NCBI GenBank assembly: GCA_017592665.1
Contig: JAGFNW010000003.1
Location: 124,001-188,000, forward strand
Direction: 5' to 3'
Source of the DNA: Streptosporangiaceae bacterium NEAU-GS5
GTDB taxonomy: Bacteria > Actinomycetota > Actinomycetes > Streptosporangiales > Streptosporangiaceae
Length of the DNA: 64,000 bases
A program made the translations under genes and the position numbers. This document shows, one piece after another, positions 43,401-52,383 of the stretch; position 1 is the first letter of the stretch, and every line of letters begins with the position of its first letter. Below the pieces are notes generated by a model. It was not told where the DNA came from, ran no database searches, and saw only the letters and a list, made by a program, of their open reading frames with translations.

Positions 43401-44620
43401 CCGAGGGAAACCTGACCCTGCAGCAGGTCGAGTTCGCCCGGACCATCCACGACGCCGGGTCGGCCCTGCTCCAGCTGATCAACGACATCCTCGACCTGTC
43501 GAAGGTCGAGGCCGGCCGGATGGACATCCACCCGCAGCAGCTGTCGCTGCCGAAGCTGGTCGACTATATGGAGGCCACGTTCGCCCCGGTGGCGCAGGAC
43601 AAGGGGCTGTCGTTCACGGTCGAGGTCGACCCGGCCGTGCCGAGCGAGCTGCGCACCGACGAGCAGCGGCTGCAGCAGGTGCTGCGCAATCTGCTGTCCA
43701 ACGCCGTCAAGTTCACGCCGAAGGGCGACGTGCGGCTGAGGGTCAGCCACGCGCCGGCCGACGTTCCGTACGTCGACGAGACCTTGCGGCTGTCGGACAA
43801 CATCCTCGCGTTCGCGGTCATCGACACCGGCATCGGCATCGCGCCCGACAAGCTGGAGGTCATCTTCGAGGCCTTCCGGCAGGCCGACGGGACCACGAGC
43901 CGCAAATACGGCGGCACCGGGCTCGGGCTGTCGATCTGCCGCGAGATCGCCCGGCTGCTCGGCGGCGAGATCCACGTGGACAGCGAGCCTGGGGCGGGCA
44001 GCACGTTCACGCTCTACCTGCCCGTGGCGTACACAGGGCCGCTGGCCGCCCGCGACGGCGGGGCGCTGGCGGGCGGCGCGGGCATGGGGCGGCTGTCCCA
44101 GCTGACCGACCTCGTGACGGCCGAGGCGCTGCCGGAGATCGCGGCTCCGACCGACCTGCCCATGCCCCATCTCAACATGAGCGAGCAGAACGGCCACGAC
44201 TGGCAGGGCGAAGACCCGCTCAACAACGCCAAGATCCTTATAGTGGACGACGACATCCGCAACGTGTTCGCGTTGACCAGCGTGCTTGAACGGCATGGCG
44301 CCGTGGTCGTCTACGCCGAAAACGGGCGCGAAGGGATCGAGCAGCTGGAAAGGAACGAGGACGTGGCCCTCGTCCTGATGGACATCATGATGCCGGAGAT
44401 GGACGGCTGGGCGACCACGTCGGCCATCCGCCGGATGCCGCAGTTCGCCGAGCTGCCGATCATCGCGCTGACGGCGAAGGTGATGCGCGGCGACCGGGAG
44501 AAGAGCATCGCCTCCGGCGCGTCCGACTACGTGCCGAAGCCGGTCGACGTCGACCGGCTCCTCGAGCGGCTGCGCGGCTGGCTGATCCGCAGCCGCGTTC
44601 CTGGGGGCGAGGATGCCTGA
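40460..44620 (+). CDS. Cytosolic poly-HAMP hybrid histidine kinase
   Basis: 1386 residues with no membrane helix. After an about 130-residue helical N-terminus come six 92-residue units plus a partial seventh, each with HAMP-like helices (G-E-I-L[14 protein letters not shown]). A GAF domain (about 730-870), a coiled coil, HisKA with H961 in M-S-H-E-L-R-T-P-L, HATPase with N-A-V-K-F-T and G-G-T-G-L-G-L-S, and a C-terminal receiver with Asp1308 in L-M-D-I-M-M-P follow. Layout matches group III kinases such as fungal osmosensing Nik1. GGAGGG upstream of ATG. The response regulator gene overlaps its end by 8 bp. The stimulus is probably osmotic, redox or cytoplasmic; inference. Confidence 0.95.
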   Translation: MSSKAAPAAERCYEESELVVLRDTLRAWRDGEFRRRIPHAPDGIAAEIRLLLNELADRREHLANELARVRREVVQEGRFGERLTPGPGVGQWAESVESVNDLIEALVSPVSGAADVIDAVAKGDLSQRIDIERGARGEVRRLGKAINGMVDQLSQFTSEVTRVTREAGTEGKLGGRANIHGMSGSWRDLTEAVNTMSSRVSAQVRDIAVVTTAVAKGDLSRKVTVDAVGEMFELKNTVNTMVDQLSAFAGEVTRVAREVGTEGQLGGQAQVRGISGVWEDLTDNVNFMANNLTSQVRSIATVATAVAQGNLTKKITVDAQGEILQLKDTMNTMVDQLSSFADEVTRVAREVGTEGQLGGRAEVRGVSGVWKDLTDNVNSMANNLTYQVRNIAQVTTAVANGDLTRKIDVDAQGEILELKSTMNTMVDQLSAFASEVTRVAREVGTEGRLGGQAQVRGVSGVWKDLTDNVNFMANNLTSQVRQIAAVSTAVAQGNLSKKITVDAQGEILQLKDTMNTMVDQLSSFGSEVTRVAREVGTEGRLGGQARVPGVSGVWKDLTDNVNSMATNLTYQVRNIGEVTTAVANGDLTRKIDVDAQGEILVLKTTINTMVDQLSSFASEVTRVAREVGSEGQLGGQARVEGVEGTWKRLTESVNELAGNLTTQVRAIAEVTSAVARGDLTRSITVEAPGELAQLKDNINTMVSTLRATTKTNQEQDWLKSNLARISRLMQGHRDLMEVARLIMSELTPLVSASYGACYLVDDGGLTLIAGYGIQPGTGPRQGFSLGEGIVGQAALEAKQILLDQVPAEGIIVETGLSRATPAQIVVLPILFENQVLGVLELASFANFSEVHKAFLTQLVETIGVTINTIIANSRTEDLLKESQRLAIELQERSDELQRQQEELRRSNAELEDKAALLAKQNRAIEIQNFQIEQARRTLEERAEQLAVSSRYKSEFVANMSHELRTPLNSVLVLAKLLSENSEGNLTLQQVEFARTIHDAGSALLQLINDILDLSKVEAGRMDIHPQQLSLPKLVDYMEATFAPVAQDKGLSFTVEVDPAVPSELRTDEQRLQQVLRNLLSNAVKFTPKGDVRLRVSHAPADVPYVDETLRLSDNILAFAVIDTGIGIAPDKLEVIFEAFRQADGTTSRKYGGTGLGLSICREIARLLGGEIHVDSEPGAGSTFTLYLPVAYTGPLAARDGGALAGGAGMGRLSQLTDLVTAEALPEIAAPTDLPMPHLNMSEQNGHDWQGEDPLNNAKILIVDDDIRNVFALTSVLERHGAVVVYAENGREGIEQLERNEDVALVLMDIMMPEMDGWATTSAIRRMPQFAELPIIALTAKVMRGDREKSIASGASDYVPKPVDVDRLLERLRGWLIRSRVPGGEDA
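40868..42523 (+). repeat. Six tandem 276-bp HAMP-pair units
   Basis: Units begin at 40868, 41144, 41420, 41696, 41972 and 42248, exactly 276 bp apart, each coding 92 residues of two HAMP-like helices pairs. Units 2-5 are closest to each other at the DNA level, and units alternate in type (3 and 5 share one variant, 2 and 4 another). The first and last are most diverged, so expansion probably happened in the centre. Confidence 0.95.
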
Positions 44621-45245
44621 TCGGGCCAAGGTCCTGCTGGTCGACGACCGCGAAGAGAATCTGATCGCGCTCGAGGCCATCCTCAGCTCCCTCGACGTCG
44701 CGCCCGTGCGGGCACGGTCGGGCGAGGAGGCGCTGAAGGCGCTGCTGGGCACCGACTTCGCGCTGATCCTGCTGGACGTGCGCATGCCCGGCATGGACGG
44801 CTTCGAGACGGCCGCGCACATCAAGCGCCGCGAGCGGACCCGCAACATCCCGATCATCTTCCTCACCGTCGTCGACAGCGCCCCCGACTACGCGTTCCGT
44901 GGGTACGCCGCGGGCGCCGTCGACTACCTGACCAAGCCGTTCGACCCGTGGGTGCTGCGGGCGAAGGTGGCCGTCTTCGTCGAGCTGTACAACATGAATC
45001 GGCGGGTCGCCGACCAGGCGTCGCTGCTTCGCGAACGGATGGCGGCCGAACTGCCCGGCGGGGTCACGGCCGACCACAGCACCGTGCTGCCCGAGCTGTC
45101 GCGGCGGCTCACGGCGGTCGAAGACGAGCTGGCCCGGGTCAGAGAGCTGGCCGCCAAGACGGGCGACTCAGTGCTTCCCGACCCCCTCACCGACCTCGCC
45201 GAGCGGGTCGGCCACCTCCGCGCCGGCTTCGACGCCCTCAGCTGA
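44613..45245 (+). CDS. Response regulator without DNA-binding domain
   Basis: 210 residues. Receiver domain with D-D near the N-terminus, phosphoacceptor in L-I-L-L-D-V-R-M-P, and L-T-K-P-F, followed by about 80 residues of helical, coiled-coil-like sequence and no HTH. It overlaps the hybrid kinase by 8 bp, so it is a phosphorelay partner or adaptor, passing signals by protein contacts, possibly to the SpoIIE/anti-sigma system opposite. That route is inference. Confidence 0.92.
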   Translation: MPDRAKVLLVDDREENLIALEAILSSLDVAPVRARSGEEALKALLGTDFALILLDVRMPGMDGFETAAHIKRRERTRNIPIIFLTVVDSAPDYAFRGYAAGAVDYLTKPFDPWVLRAKVAVFVELYNMNRRVADQASLLRERMAAELPGGVTADHSTVLPELSRRLTAVEDELARVRELAAKTGDSVLPDPLTDLAERVGHLRAGFDALS

Positions 45246-45362
45246 GGGGCTTCTTCACGGCCCGCGTCGGGCATCGGCGTAGACAGGCTCGGGTTTGGGT
45301 TTGGCAATGAACTGACTTGCGGAATGATGTGACCGGCAACCGATGGTAATCGGAGGGTCACA

Positions 45363-48300
45363 TTGAGTGTCGATGCCAGTCAAACCGACGCAGAGCTGCT
45401 CGACGCCATTCGCGAGGGCCGGGCGGCAGCCTACGGCTCCCTCTATGAGCGGCACGCCGGCGCGGCGCGGGCGCTGGCCCGGCAGCTTGTCCGGGGCGAG
45501 GCCGAGGTCGAGGATGTGGTCGCCGAGACCTTCACGAAGATCCTCGACCTGATCCATCGCGGCGGCGGACCGCAGGCCGCGTTCCGGCCCTATCTGCTGA
45601 CCGCCCTGCGGCGCACGGTCTACGACCGGACGGCGGCGGCCGAGCGGCGCAACGTCGTGACAGGCGATATCGACCTGTTCGACCCGGGGCAGCCGTTCGT
45701 CGACCCGGCGCTCGCCGGGTTGGAGCGGTCGCTGATCGCGCGGGCGTTCCTGTCGCTGCCCGAGCGGTGGCAGCTCGTCCTGTGGCACACCGAGGTCGAG
45801 AGCGCTCGCCCGGCCGAGGTGGCGCCGCTGCTCGGTCTGTCCGCGAACAGCGTCGCCGCTCTCGCCTACCGGGCCCGGGAGGGCCTGCGCCAGGCCTACC
45901 TGCAGATGCATCTGGCCGCCACGCCACGCCAGTCCTGCCGTCCCGTGCTCGCCAAGATGGGCGCGCACGTACGGGGCGGCCTGTCCAAGCGCGAGAGCCG
46001 CATCGTGGACGACCACACGGCCGCCTGCGCCGACTGCCGCGGCGTCCTGCACGAGCTGACCGAGGTCAACCAAGGCCTGCGCGTCATCGTGGGCCCTCTC
46101 ATCGCCGGCCCGGCCCTCAACGGCTACCTCACCGCCATCAACGCCAAGACCGGCACCGGCCTCCTCGCCCTCCTCCGCCCCCGACCTCCCCGCCCCCCAT
46201 CCAGCACCCCCCACCCGCGCCTACTCCACCCCGCCACCCCCAACCCGAGCACCCCCCACCCCGCCACCACCCATGACGGCACACCCCACCCCGGCCGGCC
46301 CGACCCCACCACCCACCCCGACACAACCGACCCCACCGCCACCCACGCCGGCACGCCCGACCCCGGCACCACCCATCCCGACACACCCGACCCCGGCACC
46401 ACCCATCCCGACCCGACCGACGCCGCCACACCCGACCCCACGACCGCCCACTTCGGCGCCCTTCGGCGGCGGGCGCCTCGATCGGGCCGCAATACCCTGG
46501 CGACCGCCATCGCCGCCACGGTCGCTGTGGTCGTCGCCATCGCGGCCGCGGCCGTGGCGTTCCTGATGGCGCCCGACAGCGCACGGCGCCGTCCGCCTCT
46601 GGCCAACCGTGCCTCCGCACACCCGCAGACGCCGCCGGCATCAGCGACGCCATCTCCAGACGCACCGACTCAGCAGGAGCCGCCCGGGGCCCGGCCTGCG
46701 GTGCCACCAACCCCCACGGTCCTGGCAAAACCCTCCGCGCCGCCGACGCCCTCTGTCCTGTCGAAGCCCACGGTCCTGGCAAAACCCCCGCACCGGCCGC
46801 AGCGCCCGCAGCCTCGGCATGCCGTTGCCACGGCGCGCCTCGCCGCGTCCATCGGCCCGGTCGGCTCGCTGGTACGCGCCCAGACCGGAATCGTCAGCAT
46901 CCGGCTGCGCAACACGGGAGGTCGCGCAAGCGGCCAGATGAGCGCCGCCATCGAGCTGCCACGGGGCGTGACTCTGCAAGGCGGAGGCGCCCGCCGTGGC
47001 GCGGCCGTCGGCGCCATCTCCCCCGTCGGCACGGTCGACGGCTGGTCCTGCCGCCCGGACGAGCAGGCAGGCGGCGCGCGTACGGAGACGACACGGGCTG
47101 TGCGCGTGCAGCCGGAAGGGGGGCGGCTGCGGGCAGAGACCGGACGTGGGCGGGCGGAAGCCGAGCCGGTGCGGGGGGAAGCGGGGCCGGTGCGGGCAGG
47201 GATCCGACAGGGGCGGGCGGGGATCCAACAGATGCGGGGGGAAGTGGGGCGGGGGTGGGCTGGGAGCGGGTGGGCGGAGGACGGGCGAATTGGCCGCACT
47301 GGGGTGCGGTGTGTGCGGGCGGGGCTTGGGGGTGGGGCGGCCACGGCGATATTCCTGCGGGTGCAGGTGGCGTCGGATGCTCCGCTCGAGGCCGGCCCCA
47401 TCGTTCGGGTGCGTGCGGGTGGTGTGTCGACTGTGGCGCGCTCGGCGGCAGGCGTACGGGCCAGTGGGGCGGCGGCGCGGTTCGCGGCCGACGGGCGGGT
47501 CGTGACGCGTGCGATCGGCAACACGCTGTTGACCTGCCCATCGAAGGCCAGCAGGTGTGCCGCGGCGGCGAAGCGTAAGCCGGGCCGCCTCGACAATGAC
47601 CTGTGGTCCATGGTCCCGCTCGACCTCGATCATGACGCGACGACGACCAACTCCAGTTCCGGCTCGCTAACGCTGCCGCCCAAGAGCCGCCTTGTGTGGG
47701 CGGGGCTGTATTGGTCCGCTGTCGGCGACACGAACGGCCGGATCAAGCTCCGCAGCCCTGGCGCGAGCGGCTACACGAGGGTCCGGGCCAACGAGGTGGC
47801 CCGCAGGGATCTCCCCGCCGGGCCTGGCTATCAGGCGTTCGCCGATGTCACCCGGCTCGTCAAGGGCAGTCCGACCGGCCGCTGGTGGGTGGCCGGCGCC
47901 TCGCTCCGGCCGGGTGTCTCGCGCCATGCCGGCTGGAGTCTTGTCGTCGTGGCCACCGACGACAGCCAGCCCTATACGCAGGCCGCCGTCCTCGACACCG
48001 CCACTGTCCTGAAGGCCGGCAAGGCACAAGGCGGCGGAAAGAAGGCTCAGGGTGGCAGGTTGGACGTGCCGCTGGGCGGGCTGGCGCCTGCGGCCGCGCC
48101 GGGGCGGATGGACCTTGTCACGTGGGATGGCGACGCCGATCTCAAAGGCGATTCCGTACGGGTTGGAAAGGGGAAAGCGCTTCGACCAGAGGGCGGGGAT
48201 AGGGATCGTCGCAACGTATTCGACAGTTCGGGCGGGGCGGGGGGAATCAACACGTTTGGGGTGGACGTGGATACATTCCACCCCCTCCTCCGGCGGGGCG

Positions 48301-48404
48301 CGAGTGATCCCAGGGACGGAGATCGCCTGGTGCTACGGGTGATGACCAGGGAAGATGCGCTGTTTCTTGGGGTCGTGGCGATCAGTGTGCCGGGGCGGTC
48401 ATAG
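45363..48404 (+). CDS. ECF sigma factor fused to zinc finger, membrane helix and extracytoplasmic domain
   Basis: 1013 residues. Residues about 1-180 are an ECF sigma factor: region 2 with Y-G-S-L-Y-E-R-H and V-E-D-V-V-A-E-T-F, region 4 with L-P-E-R-W-Q-L-V-L-W-H and L-G-L-S-A-N-S-V-A-A-L. A zf-HC2-like anti-sigma finger follows (H-T-A-A-C-A-D-C), then a Pro/Thr/His-rich linker of about 100 residues, one membrane helix (about residues 380-405), and an outer portion of about 600 residues, including a Pro-rich spacer, a DUF11-like beta domain and a C-terminal beta-rich domain. The sigma part would be tethered to the membrane. TTG start with GGAGGG upstream. Actinobacterial ECF groups with C-terminal extensions are known; I have not matched this to one. 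Confidence 0.85.
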   Translation: MSVDASQTDAELLDAIREGRAAAYGSLYERHAGAARALARQLVRGEAEVEDVVAETFTKILDLIHRGGGPQAAFRPYLLTALRRTVYDRTAAAERRNVVTGDIDLFDPGQPFVDPALAGLERSLIARAFLSLPERWQLVLWHTEVESARPAEVAPLLGLSANSVAALAYRAREGLRQAYLQMHLAATPRQSCRPVLAKMGAHVRGGLSKRESRIVDDHTAACADCRGVLHELTEVNQGLRVIVGPLIAGPALNGYLTAINAKTGTGLLALLRPRPPRPPSSTPHPRLLHPATPNPSTPHPATTHDGTPHPGRPDPTTHPDTTDPTATHAGTPDPGTTHPDTPDPGTTHPDPTDAATPDPTTAHFGALRRRAPRSGRNTLATAIAATVAVVVAIAAAAVAFLMAPDSARRRPPLANRASAHPQTPPASATPSPDAPTQQEPPGARPAVPPTPTVLAKPSAPPTPSVLSKPTVLAKPPHRPQRPQPRHAVATARLAASIGPVGSLVRAQTGIVSIRLRNTGGRASGQMSAAIELPRGVTLQGGGARRGAAVGAISPVGTVDGWSCRPDEQAGGARTETTRAVRVQPEGGRLRAETGRGRAEAEPVRGEAGPVRAGIRQGRAGIQQMRGEVGRGWAGSGWAEDGRIGRTGVRCVRAGLGGGAATAIFLRVQVASDAPLEAGPIVRVRAGGVSTVARSAAGVRASGAAARFAADGRVVTRAIGNTLLTCPSKASRCAAAAKRKPGRLDNDLWSMVPLDLDHDATTTNSSSGSLTLPPKSRLVWAGLYWSAVGDTNGRIKLRSPGASGYTRVRANEVARRDLPAGPGYQAFADVTRLVKGSPTGRWWVAGASLRPGVSRHAGWSLVVVATDDSQPYTQAAVLDTATVLKAGKAQGGGKKAQGGRLDVPLGGLAPAAAPGRMDLVTWDGDADLKGDSVRVGKGKALRPEGGDRDRRNVFDSSGGAGGINTFGVDVDTFHPLLRRGASDPRDGDRLVLRVMTREDALFLGVVAISVPGRS
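47090..47330 (+). repeat. G-rich degenerate repeats within the ECF fusion gene
   Basis: About 240 bp of imperfect GCGGGCAGGGATCCG-like units code Arg/Gly/Ala/Glu-rich residues (R-A-G-I-R-Q-G-R-A-G-I-Q-Q-M-R) that break into the beta domain between W-S-C-R-P and A-T-A-I-F-L-R-V-Q-V. The frame is kept. It looks like a minisatellite expansion inside a domain. Confidence 0.65.
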
Positions 48405-48556
48405 CGAACGCTCATACCCGGACGAGGGGAAGGCAGAACCCGGACAAACTGGTACGGTCTTCGTGGACGCTGGGGCAAGGGGTCCTGAAATCACTCTCAC
48501 GTGATCTTCCATTTCATTACCCTGAGATAGCCACGTTTGAGGAAGGGCGGTGTCGC

Positions 48557-50320
48557 GTGGATCGCTGCGCGCTTTTCGTTGACGCTGGCTATCTGCTGGC
48601 GGACGGCGCGATGGCCGTGCACGGGACCCGTCACAGCGAAGCCGTCACCTGGGATTACTCGGGTGTCATCGAGCTTCTCACGAATCTGTCGCGTGAACGC
48701 ACCGGTCTGCCCGTCCTGCGCTGCTACTGGTATGAGGCGACGGTCGAGGGCCGTCTGTCCCCCGAGCACGAAGTGCTGGCCGACATCCCCGGGCTCAAGT
48801 TGCGCCTGGCCCGCATCCGCCCCGGCCGCCGCGAGGGCGTCGACGCGCAGGTCCACCGCGATCTGATGACCCTGGCCCGCAACAGCGCGATCTGCGACGC
48901 GGTCGTGGTCAGCGGCGACGAAGATCTGACCCAGGTGGTGAGCGACGCGCAGGATCTCGGCATCCGCGTCACCGTCATTCACGTCAACGCCGACGGCGGC
49001 TGGGCCGTGTCCCGTACGCTCCGGCAGGAATGCGACGACCTGATCGAGATCGGCGGCGGCCATCTGCGGCCCTACGTCGCGCTTGCCGGCAATCCTGCCG
49101 CCGCGGTCGAGACGGCCGGCTCCAACGGCCACGCGAGCAGCCATTCCAGCAGCCCCAGCAGCCATTCCAGCGGGCATTCGGCCGGGCAGCCGCGGTATCT
49201 GGGCGACACCAATCCTGGCGGCCTGACGGCCATCCCCTCTTCTTCCAATGGCCAGTCGTCCAACGGCGTCCGCGGGAGCGGCGGCCCGTCATACGGAGAT
49301 CAGCCGGGCTACCGCAGCCTTCCAAACGGCTATCCCGAGCTTCCGAGCGGCTATTCCGAGCAGCCCGCTCCGCCTGCCCAGCCGAGTCCGCCGCCGCAGG
49401 CCGCTCAATCCGGCCACGCCAATCAGTCGGGCCACCCCGGTCAGTCAGGCCACCCCGGCCATGCCAGTCAGTCGGGTCACGCCAACCAGTCGGGCCAATC
49501 CGGGCAGTCCAGTTACCCCGGTCAGTCCAGTTACCCGGGTCAATCCGGCCACCCCGGTCAGTCCGGACCGCAGAGTCAGCCGGCGCAGCCCCCGTCCGGG
49601 CGGCGGGCGGCCCCGTCGTCGCCGCCGTCGCCGCCCTCATTGCCTTCGCTACCCGCCGGCCCCTCGGCCCCGCCCCCGCAACAGAGCTCCTCCGGGACCC
49701 ATGCCCGCCAGCAGCCGCCGCCGAATCTGCCGGCCACGTATTCGGGCTACACCCGCGACGGCTATTCGCAGTACTCCGCTGACGGCTACGGCTCCGACTC
49801 CTACTCGCGTGACGGCTACACACCGGGGTCAGGGCAGCCGGGTGCGGCCGCCTCCGCGCCTCAGCCCGTGGCCCCGTCCCCGAGCCAGGGCCCATCGCCT
49901 CAGCCGCCGCAGAGCCCGCCACTGAGCCCGCCGCAGAACCCACCGTCGGGGCCGATGGCCTCGCCCGTGCCGCCCGTGCCCACGCCGTACAGCACGGGCT
50001 CGTTTCCGGCGGCGCACGTCGGGCCCTACACGGGGCCTCAGCCGGCGCCGGTCGCCAATCACAGCGCGGCCACGACCACCCTTGCCGAGGCCGTGAAGGC
50101 GGCCCACAAGGAAGGGCACGACTTCGGCGACTCGGTGGCGCGGGACGCGCCTGCCCTGTGGCTGGAGGCCGTCCTGGCGCGTAAGCCGCGCATGCCGTCC
50201 GACCTCGAGGCGCGCCTGCTACAGGGCTCCTCGCTGCCGATCGACTTCCTGCTCCACGACGAGGTCAGGCACGCCCTGCGCCGTGGTTTCTGGGACGCGT
50301 TGGAGCGCGCCCGGCACTGA
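48557..50320 (+). CDS. NYN/PIN-type ribonuclease domain with long disordered linker
   Basis: 587 residues. An NYN domain (about 1-165) has the acidic residues of the PIN-like active site: F-V-D-A-G-Y at the start, D-A-Q-V-H-R-D-L, and V-S-G-D-E-D-L. Then comes about 330 residues of Ser/Pro/Gly/Gln-rich low complexity with repeated Q-S-G-H-P-G and Q-S-S-Y-P-G, and later P-P-Q-N-P-P. A conserved-looking 80-residue C-terminal helical domain ends W-D-A-L-E-R-A-R-H. It is probably an RNA-cleaving or RNA-binding protein; the linker composition could support condensation. GTG start. The end overlaps the minus-strand sigma-like gene by 56 bp. Confidence 0.85.
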   Translation: MDRCALFVDAGYLLADGAMAVHGTRHSEAVTWDYSGVIELLTNLSRERTGLPVLRCYWYEATVEGRLSPEHEVLADIPGLKLRLARIRPGRREGVDAQVHRDLMTLARNSAICDAVVVSGDEDLTQVVSDAQDLGIRVTVIHVNADGGWAVSRTLRQECDDLIEIGGGHLRPYVALAGNPAAAVETAGSNGHASSHSSSPSSHSSGHSAGQPRYLGDTNPGGLTAIPSSSNGQSSNGVRGSGGPSYGDQPGYRSLPNGYPELPSGYSEQPAPPAQPSPPPQAAQSGHANQSGHPGQSGHPGHASQSGHANQSGQSGQSSYPGQSSYPGQSGHPGQSGPQSQPAQPPSGRRAAPSSPPSPPSLPSLPAGPSAPPPQQSSSGTHARQQPPPNLPATYSGYTRDGYSQYSADGYGSDSYSRDGYTPGSGQPGAAASAPQPVAPSPSQGPSPQPPQSPPLSPPQNPPSGPMASPVPPVPTPYSTGSFPAAHVGPYTGPQPAPVANHSAATTTLAEAVKAAHKEGHDFGDSVARDAPALWLEAVLARKPRMPSDLEARLLQGSSLPIDFLLHDEVRHALRRGFWDALERARH

Positions 50321-50561
50321 GCGCCACCAGATAGTCCTCCAGGCTGTCTTCGACCGGGTCGTAGCCCATGGGGCGCTCCCAATAGCCGGCGAACACGTCG
50401 CGGGTGACGTCTTCGGCCTTCACCTGGTCGCCGGTGGCATGCAGCGCCTGCGCGTAGACGGCCGGGCAGTGCCGTTCGAAGACCTCTTCGAGCGCGGCGA
50501 GGTCCCCGGCGACCACTCGCGCGTGCAGCTCAGCGTCGCGGGGCATCGAGTCGCGGGTCAT
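50265..50561 (-). CDS. Sigma-70 region 2-only protein (truncated ECF-like)
   Basis: 98 residues matching only region 2 of an ECF sigma factor: L-H-A-R-V-V-A-G-D-L-A-A-L-E-E-V-F-E-R-H, then A-E-D-V-T-R-D-V-F-A-G-Y-W-E-R-P. Region 4 (promoter -35 binding) is absent; the protein ends in an Arg-rich tail. Its ATG (50561) overlaps the stop of the mycothiol-type gene (TGATG), so they are coupled. It may be a decayed sigma factor or a regulator that occupies RNA polymerase; there is no evidence to decide. Another ATG at 50570 is possible. Confidence 0.7.
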   Translation of the reverse strand: MTRDSMPRDAELHARVVAGDLAALEEVFERHCPAVYAQALHATGDQVKAEDVTRDVFAGYWERPMGYDPVEDSLEDYLVALSAGRAPTRPRNHGAGRA

Positions 50562-51337
50562 CAGTCGCATCCCAGGGTCGCGGCCACCTGAAGGATCGCG
50601 CGGGCGGCCTGGTCGTCGCCTTCCACACTGTGGAGCAGTTCCGGCACCCGCCCGGCGACGTAGCGGCAGAAGTCGACGGCGTCCGCGGTGATCACCACTT
50701 CCGGCTCACCCGGCTGTACGGCGAGTTCGCCGACGCCGCTCAGCACGAGCCGCGCCGGCCGCATACCCGGCAACGCGACCGGGAGCAGCGCCGCGATGAA
50801 TCCGGCGATCATTCGCAGATGCTCCGGCGGGGGCGGTTGGGGCGGCCGGCCGAGCGCGGCGAGCACGTCGTCGGTGTGCGTCCACGTCTCGAACAGCCGC
50901 TGGATCATGGCCTCGCGCAGGGGACGCTCCACGGGCTTGCGTCCAACGAGCGGGACCTGACGGCCGAGCAGGGCGCGGTCTGCTCCCGACAGGCCGTGCA
51001 GCAGAGAGCTGGCCCCCGCGCGCCAGCCGTCGCCGATGACGGTGACTCCGGCGGCCGTGGCCACGGTCTGGTCGCTCGCGGTCAGGTGGGTGATCACGCC
51101 CCGGATCGTGCCGTGCCGTGCGGCCCGGGCCTCCCAGTCGGAGCCGCGCAGACCGTGCAGGATGCCGTCGAGCAGGGCCACCTGCGTCGCGTACGGCACG
51201 GAGAGCGCGATGACCTCGGGGGCGGCGGGCGCGCGCCGCGCGATCGCCGTGGCAAGCGTTGACGCCCGCAACGCCGCAGGTGGCGGGGCGGGCGAGCCGA
51301 CTGGTCCGCTTATCTCCCCGTTGACCGGTTGGTCCAT
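50561..51337 (-). CDS. Mycothiol-dependent maleylpyruvate isomerase family (DinB-like) protein
   Basis: About 258 residues. N-terminal helical-bundle domain with I-R-G-V-I-T-H-L-T-A-S-D, where a His contributes to metal binding, and E-T-W-T-H-T-D-D-V near the middle, matching the MDMPI/DinB superfamily of thiol S-transferases. The C-terminal domain is the SCP2-like MDMPI part. ATG 51337 has GGTGA ahead of it; 51352 is the alternative. It overlaps the sigma-like gene downstream, an arrangement seen when such proteins act as redox-sensing anti-sigma partners; that is inference. Confidence 0.82.
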   Translation of the reverse strand: MDQPVNGEISGPVGSPAPPPAALRASTLATAIARRAPAAPEVIALSVPYATQVALLDGILHGLRGSDWEARAARHGTIRGVITHLTASDQTVATAAGVTVIGDGWRAGASSLLHGLSGADRALLGRQVPLVGRKPVERPLREAMIQRLFETWTHTDDVLAALGRPPQPPPPEHLRMIAGFIAALLPVALPGMRPARLVLSGVGELAVQPGEPEVVITADAVDFCRYVAGRVPELLHSVEGDDQAARAILQVAATLGCD

Positions 51338-51371
51338 GGTGTCACCGTACATTTCTCATACCCTGAGGACC

Positions 51372-51911
51372 ATGAGCGATCGCGAGAAGCTGCTTGACGA
51401 GATCAACAAGAAGGCCGTGGTGCGCGGCCGGGTCGTGCTGTCCTCGGGCCGCGAGGCCGACTGGTATGTGGATCTTCGCAGGATCACGCTCGACGCGATC
51501 GCCGCGCCGCTCGTCGGCCGGGTCATGCTCGACCTGACGAACGACCTCGAGTTCGACGCGGTGGGCGGGCTGACGCTCGGCGCCGACCCGGTGGCGACCG
51601 CCATGCTGCACGGGGCGGCGGCGCACGGCCGGGCGCTGGACGCCTTCGTGGTGCGCAAGGAGGCCAAGAAGCACGGCATGCAGCGCCGCGTCGAAGGCCC
51701 GGACGTGACGGGCCGCCGCGTGCTGGTCGTGGAGGACACCTCGACCACCGGCGGCTCTCCACTGACGGCGGTCGAGGCGCTGCGCGAGGCGGGCGCCCAC
51801 GTGGTCGCGGTGGCGACGATCGTCGATCGGGACACCGGCGCGGCGCAGGTGATCGAGTCGGCCGGGGTCCCCTATCGGGCCGCGTACGCCTTCACTGAAC
51901 TGGTGATCTGA
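51372..51911 (+). CDS. pyrE: Orotate phosphoribosyltransferase
   Basis: 179 residues. Joins orotate and PRPP to make OMP in pyrimidine synthesis. It shows the PRTase signature V-L-V-V-E-D-T-S-T-T-G-G-S and the catalytic loop V-V-R-K-E-A-K-K-H-G. Start M-S-D-R-E-K-L-L-D at ATG 51372. It is divergent from the mycothiol-type gene and overlaps the convergent DUF4115 gene by 20 bp. No other pyr gene is nearby. Confidence 0.95.
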   Translation: MSDREKLLDEINKKAVVRGRVVLSSGREADWYVDLRRITLDAIAAPLVGRVMLDLTNDLEFDAVGGLTLGADPVATAMLHGAAAHGRALDAFVVRKEAKKHGMQRRVEGPDVTGRRVLVVEDTSTTGGSPLTAVEALREAGAHVVAVATIVDRDTGAAQVIESAGVPYRAAYAFTELVI

Positions 51912-52317
51912 CGGCCTTGAAGGCGTCGCGCTGGCCCGCTTCCTTGCGCGGGCGCTCCTGCCCGTTGACGAAGACCTGTACGGCTGCCGCGTCGTCGAGG
52001 ACCACGTCGAGCTCCGGGTCGAAGAACGTGGCCTGCTCGCCCCGCGCCATATCGCGGTCGGCGAGGATGTCGCCCCCGGGGACCCGTACGAACGTGGGGC
52101 AGTTGAGCGCGACGCAGTCGATCCGCAGGGTCGGCGTGCGCGTGCCGGCCTGCAGCGGAGACGCGATGGGGTCGGCCGACGACACGGCTTCGGTGGTGTC
52201 GAGGCTGGACAGCAGCGCCCGCGCGCCGACGACGAGCAGCACCGCCACGCCCAGCGCTCCCAGGCCGACCAACGCGTGCCGTGCGATACCCAACGGATCA
52301 GACCGGTGGCGTCCCAC
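51892..52317 (-). CDS. Membrane-anchored DUF4115 (RodZ C-terminal-like) protein
   Basis: 141 residues: one N-terminal membrane helix (about 14-37), then an extracytoplasmic domain of about 95 residues with two Cys and the pattern D-V-V-L-D-D-A-A-A-V-Q-V-F-V-N-G, typical of the DUF4115 domain of RodZ. The cytoplasmic HTH of RodZ is missing, so it is not RodZ itself. Perhaps a cell-envelope protein. It overlaps pyrE at the 3' end. Confidence 0.72.
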   Translation of the reverse strand: MGRHRSDPLGIARHALVGLGALGVAVLLVVGARALLSSLDTTEAVSSADPIASPLQAGTRTPTLRIDCVALNCPTFVRVPGGDILADRDMARGEQATFFDPELDVVLDDAAAVQVFVNGQERPRKEAGQRDAFKAVRSPVQ

Positions 52318-52383
52318 ACATCGGAGACTAGCGGTTGTGAGCGGAATCTCACTACCGATGAGTAATATCAGCAGGAATCGCGC

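Noticed and set aside
41339-44866. 1175-residue minus-strand frame opposite the hybrid kinase
   Set aside because: Shadow of GC-rich codons and 276-bp repeats; composition is Leu/Gly/Asp/Val-rich with no domain.
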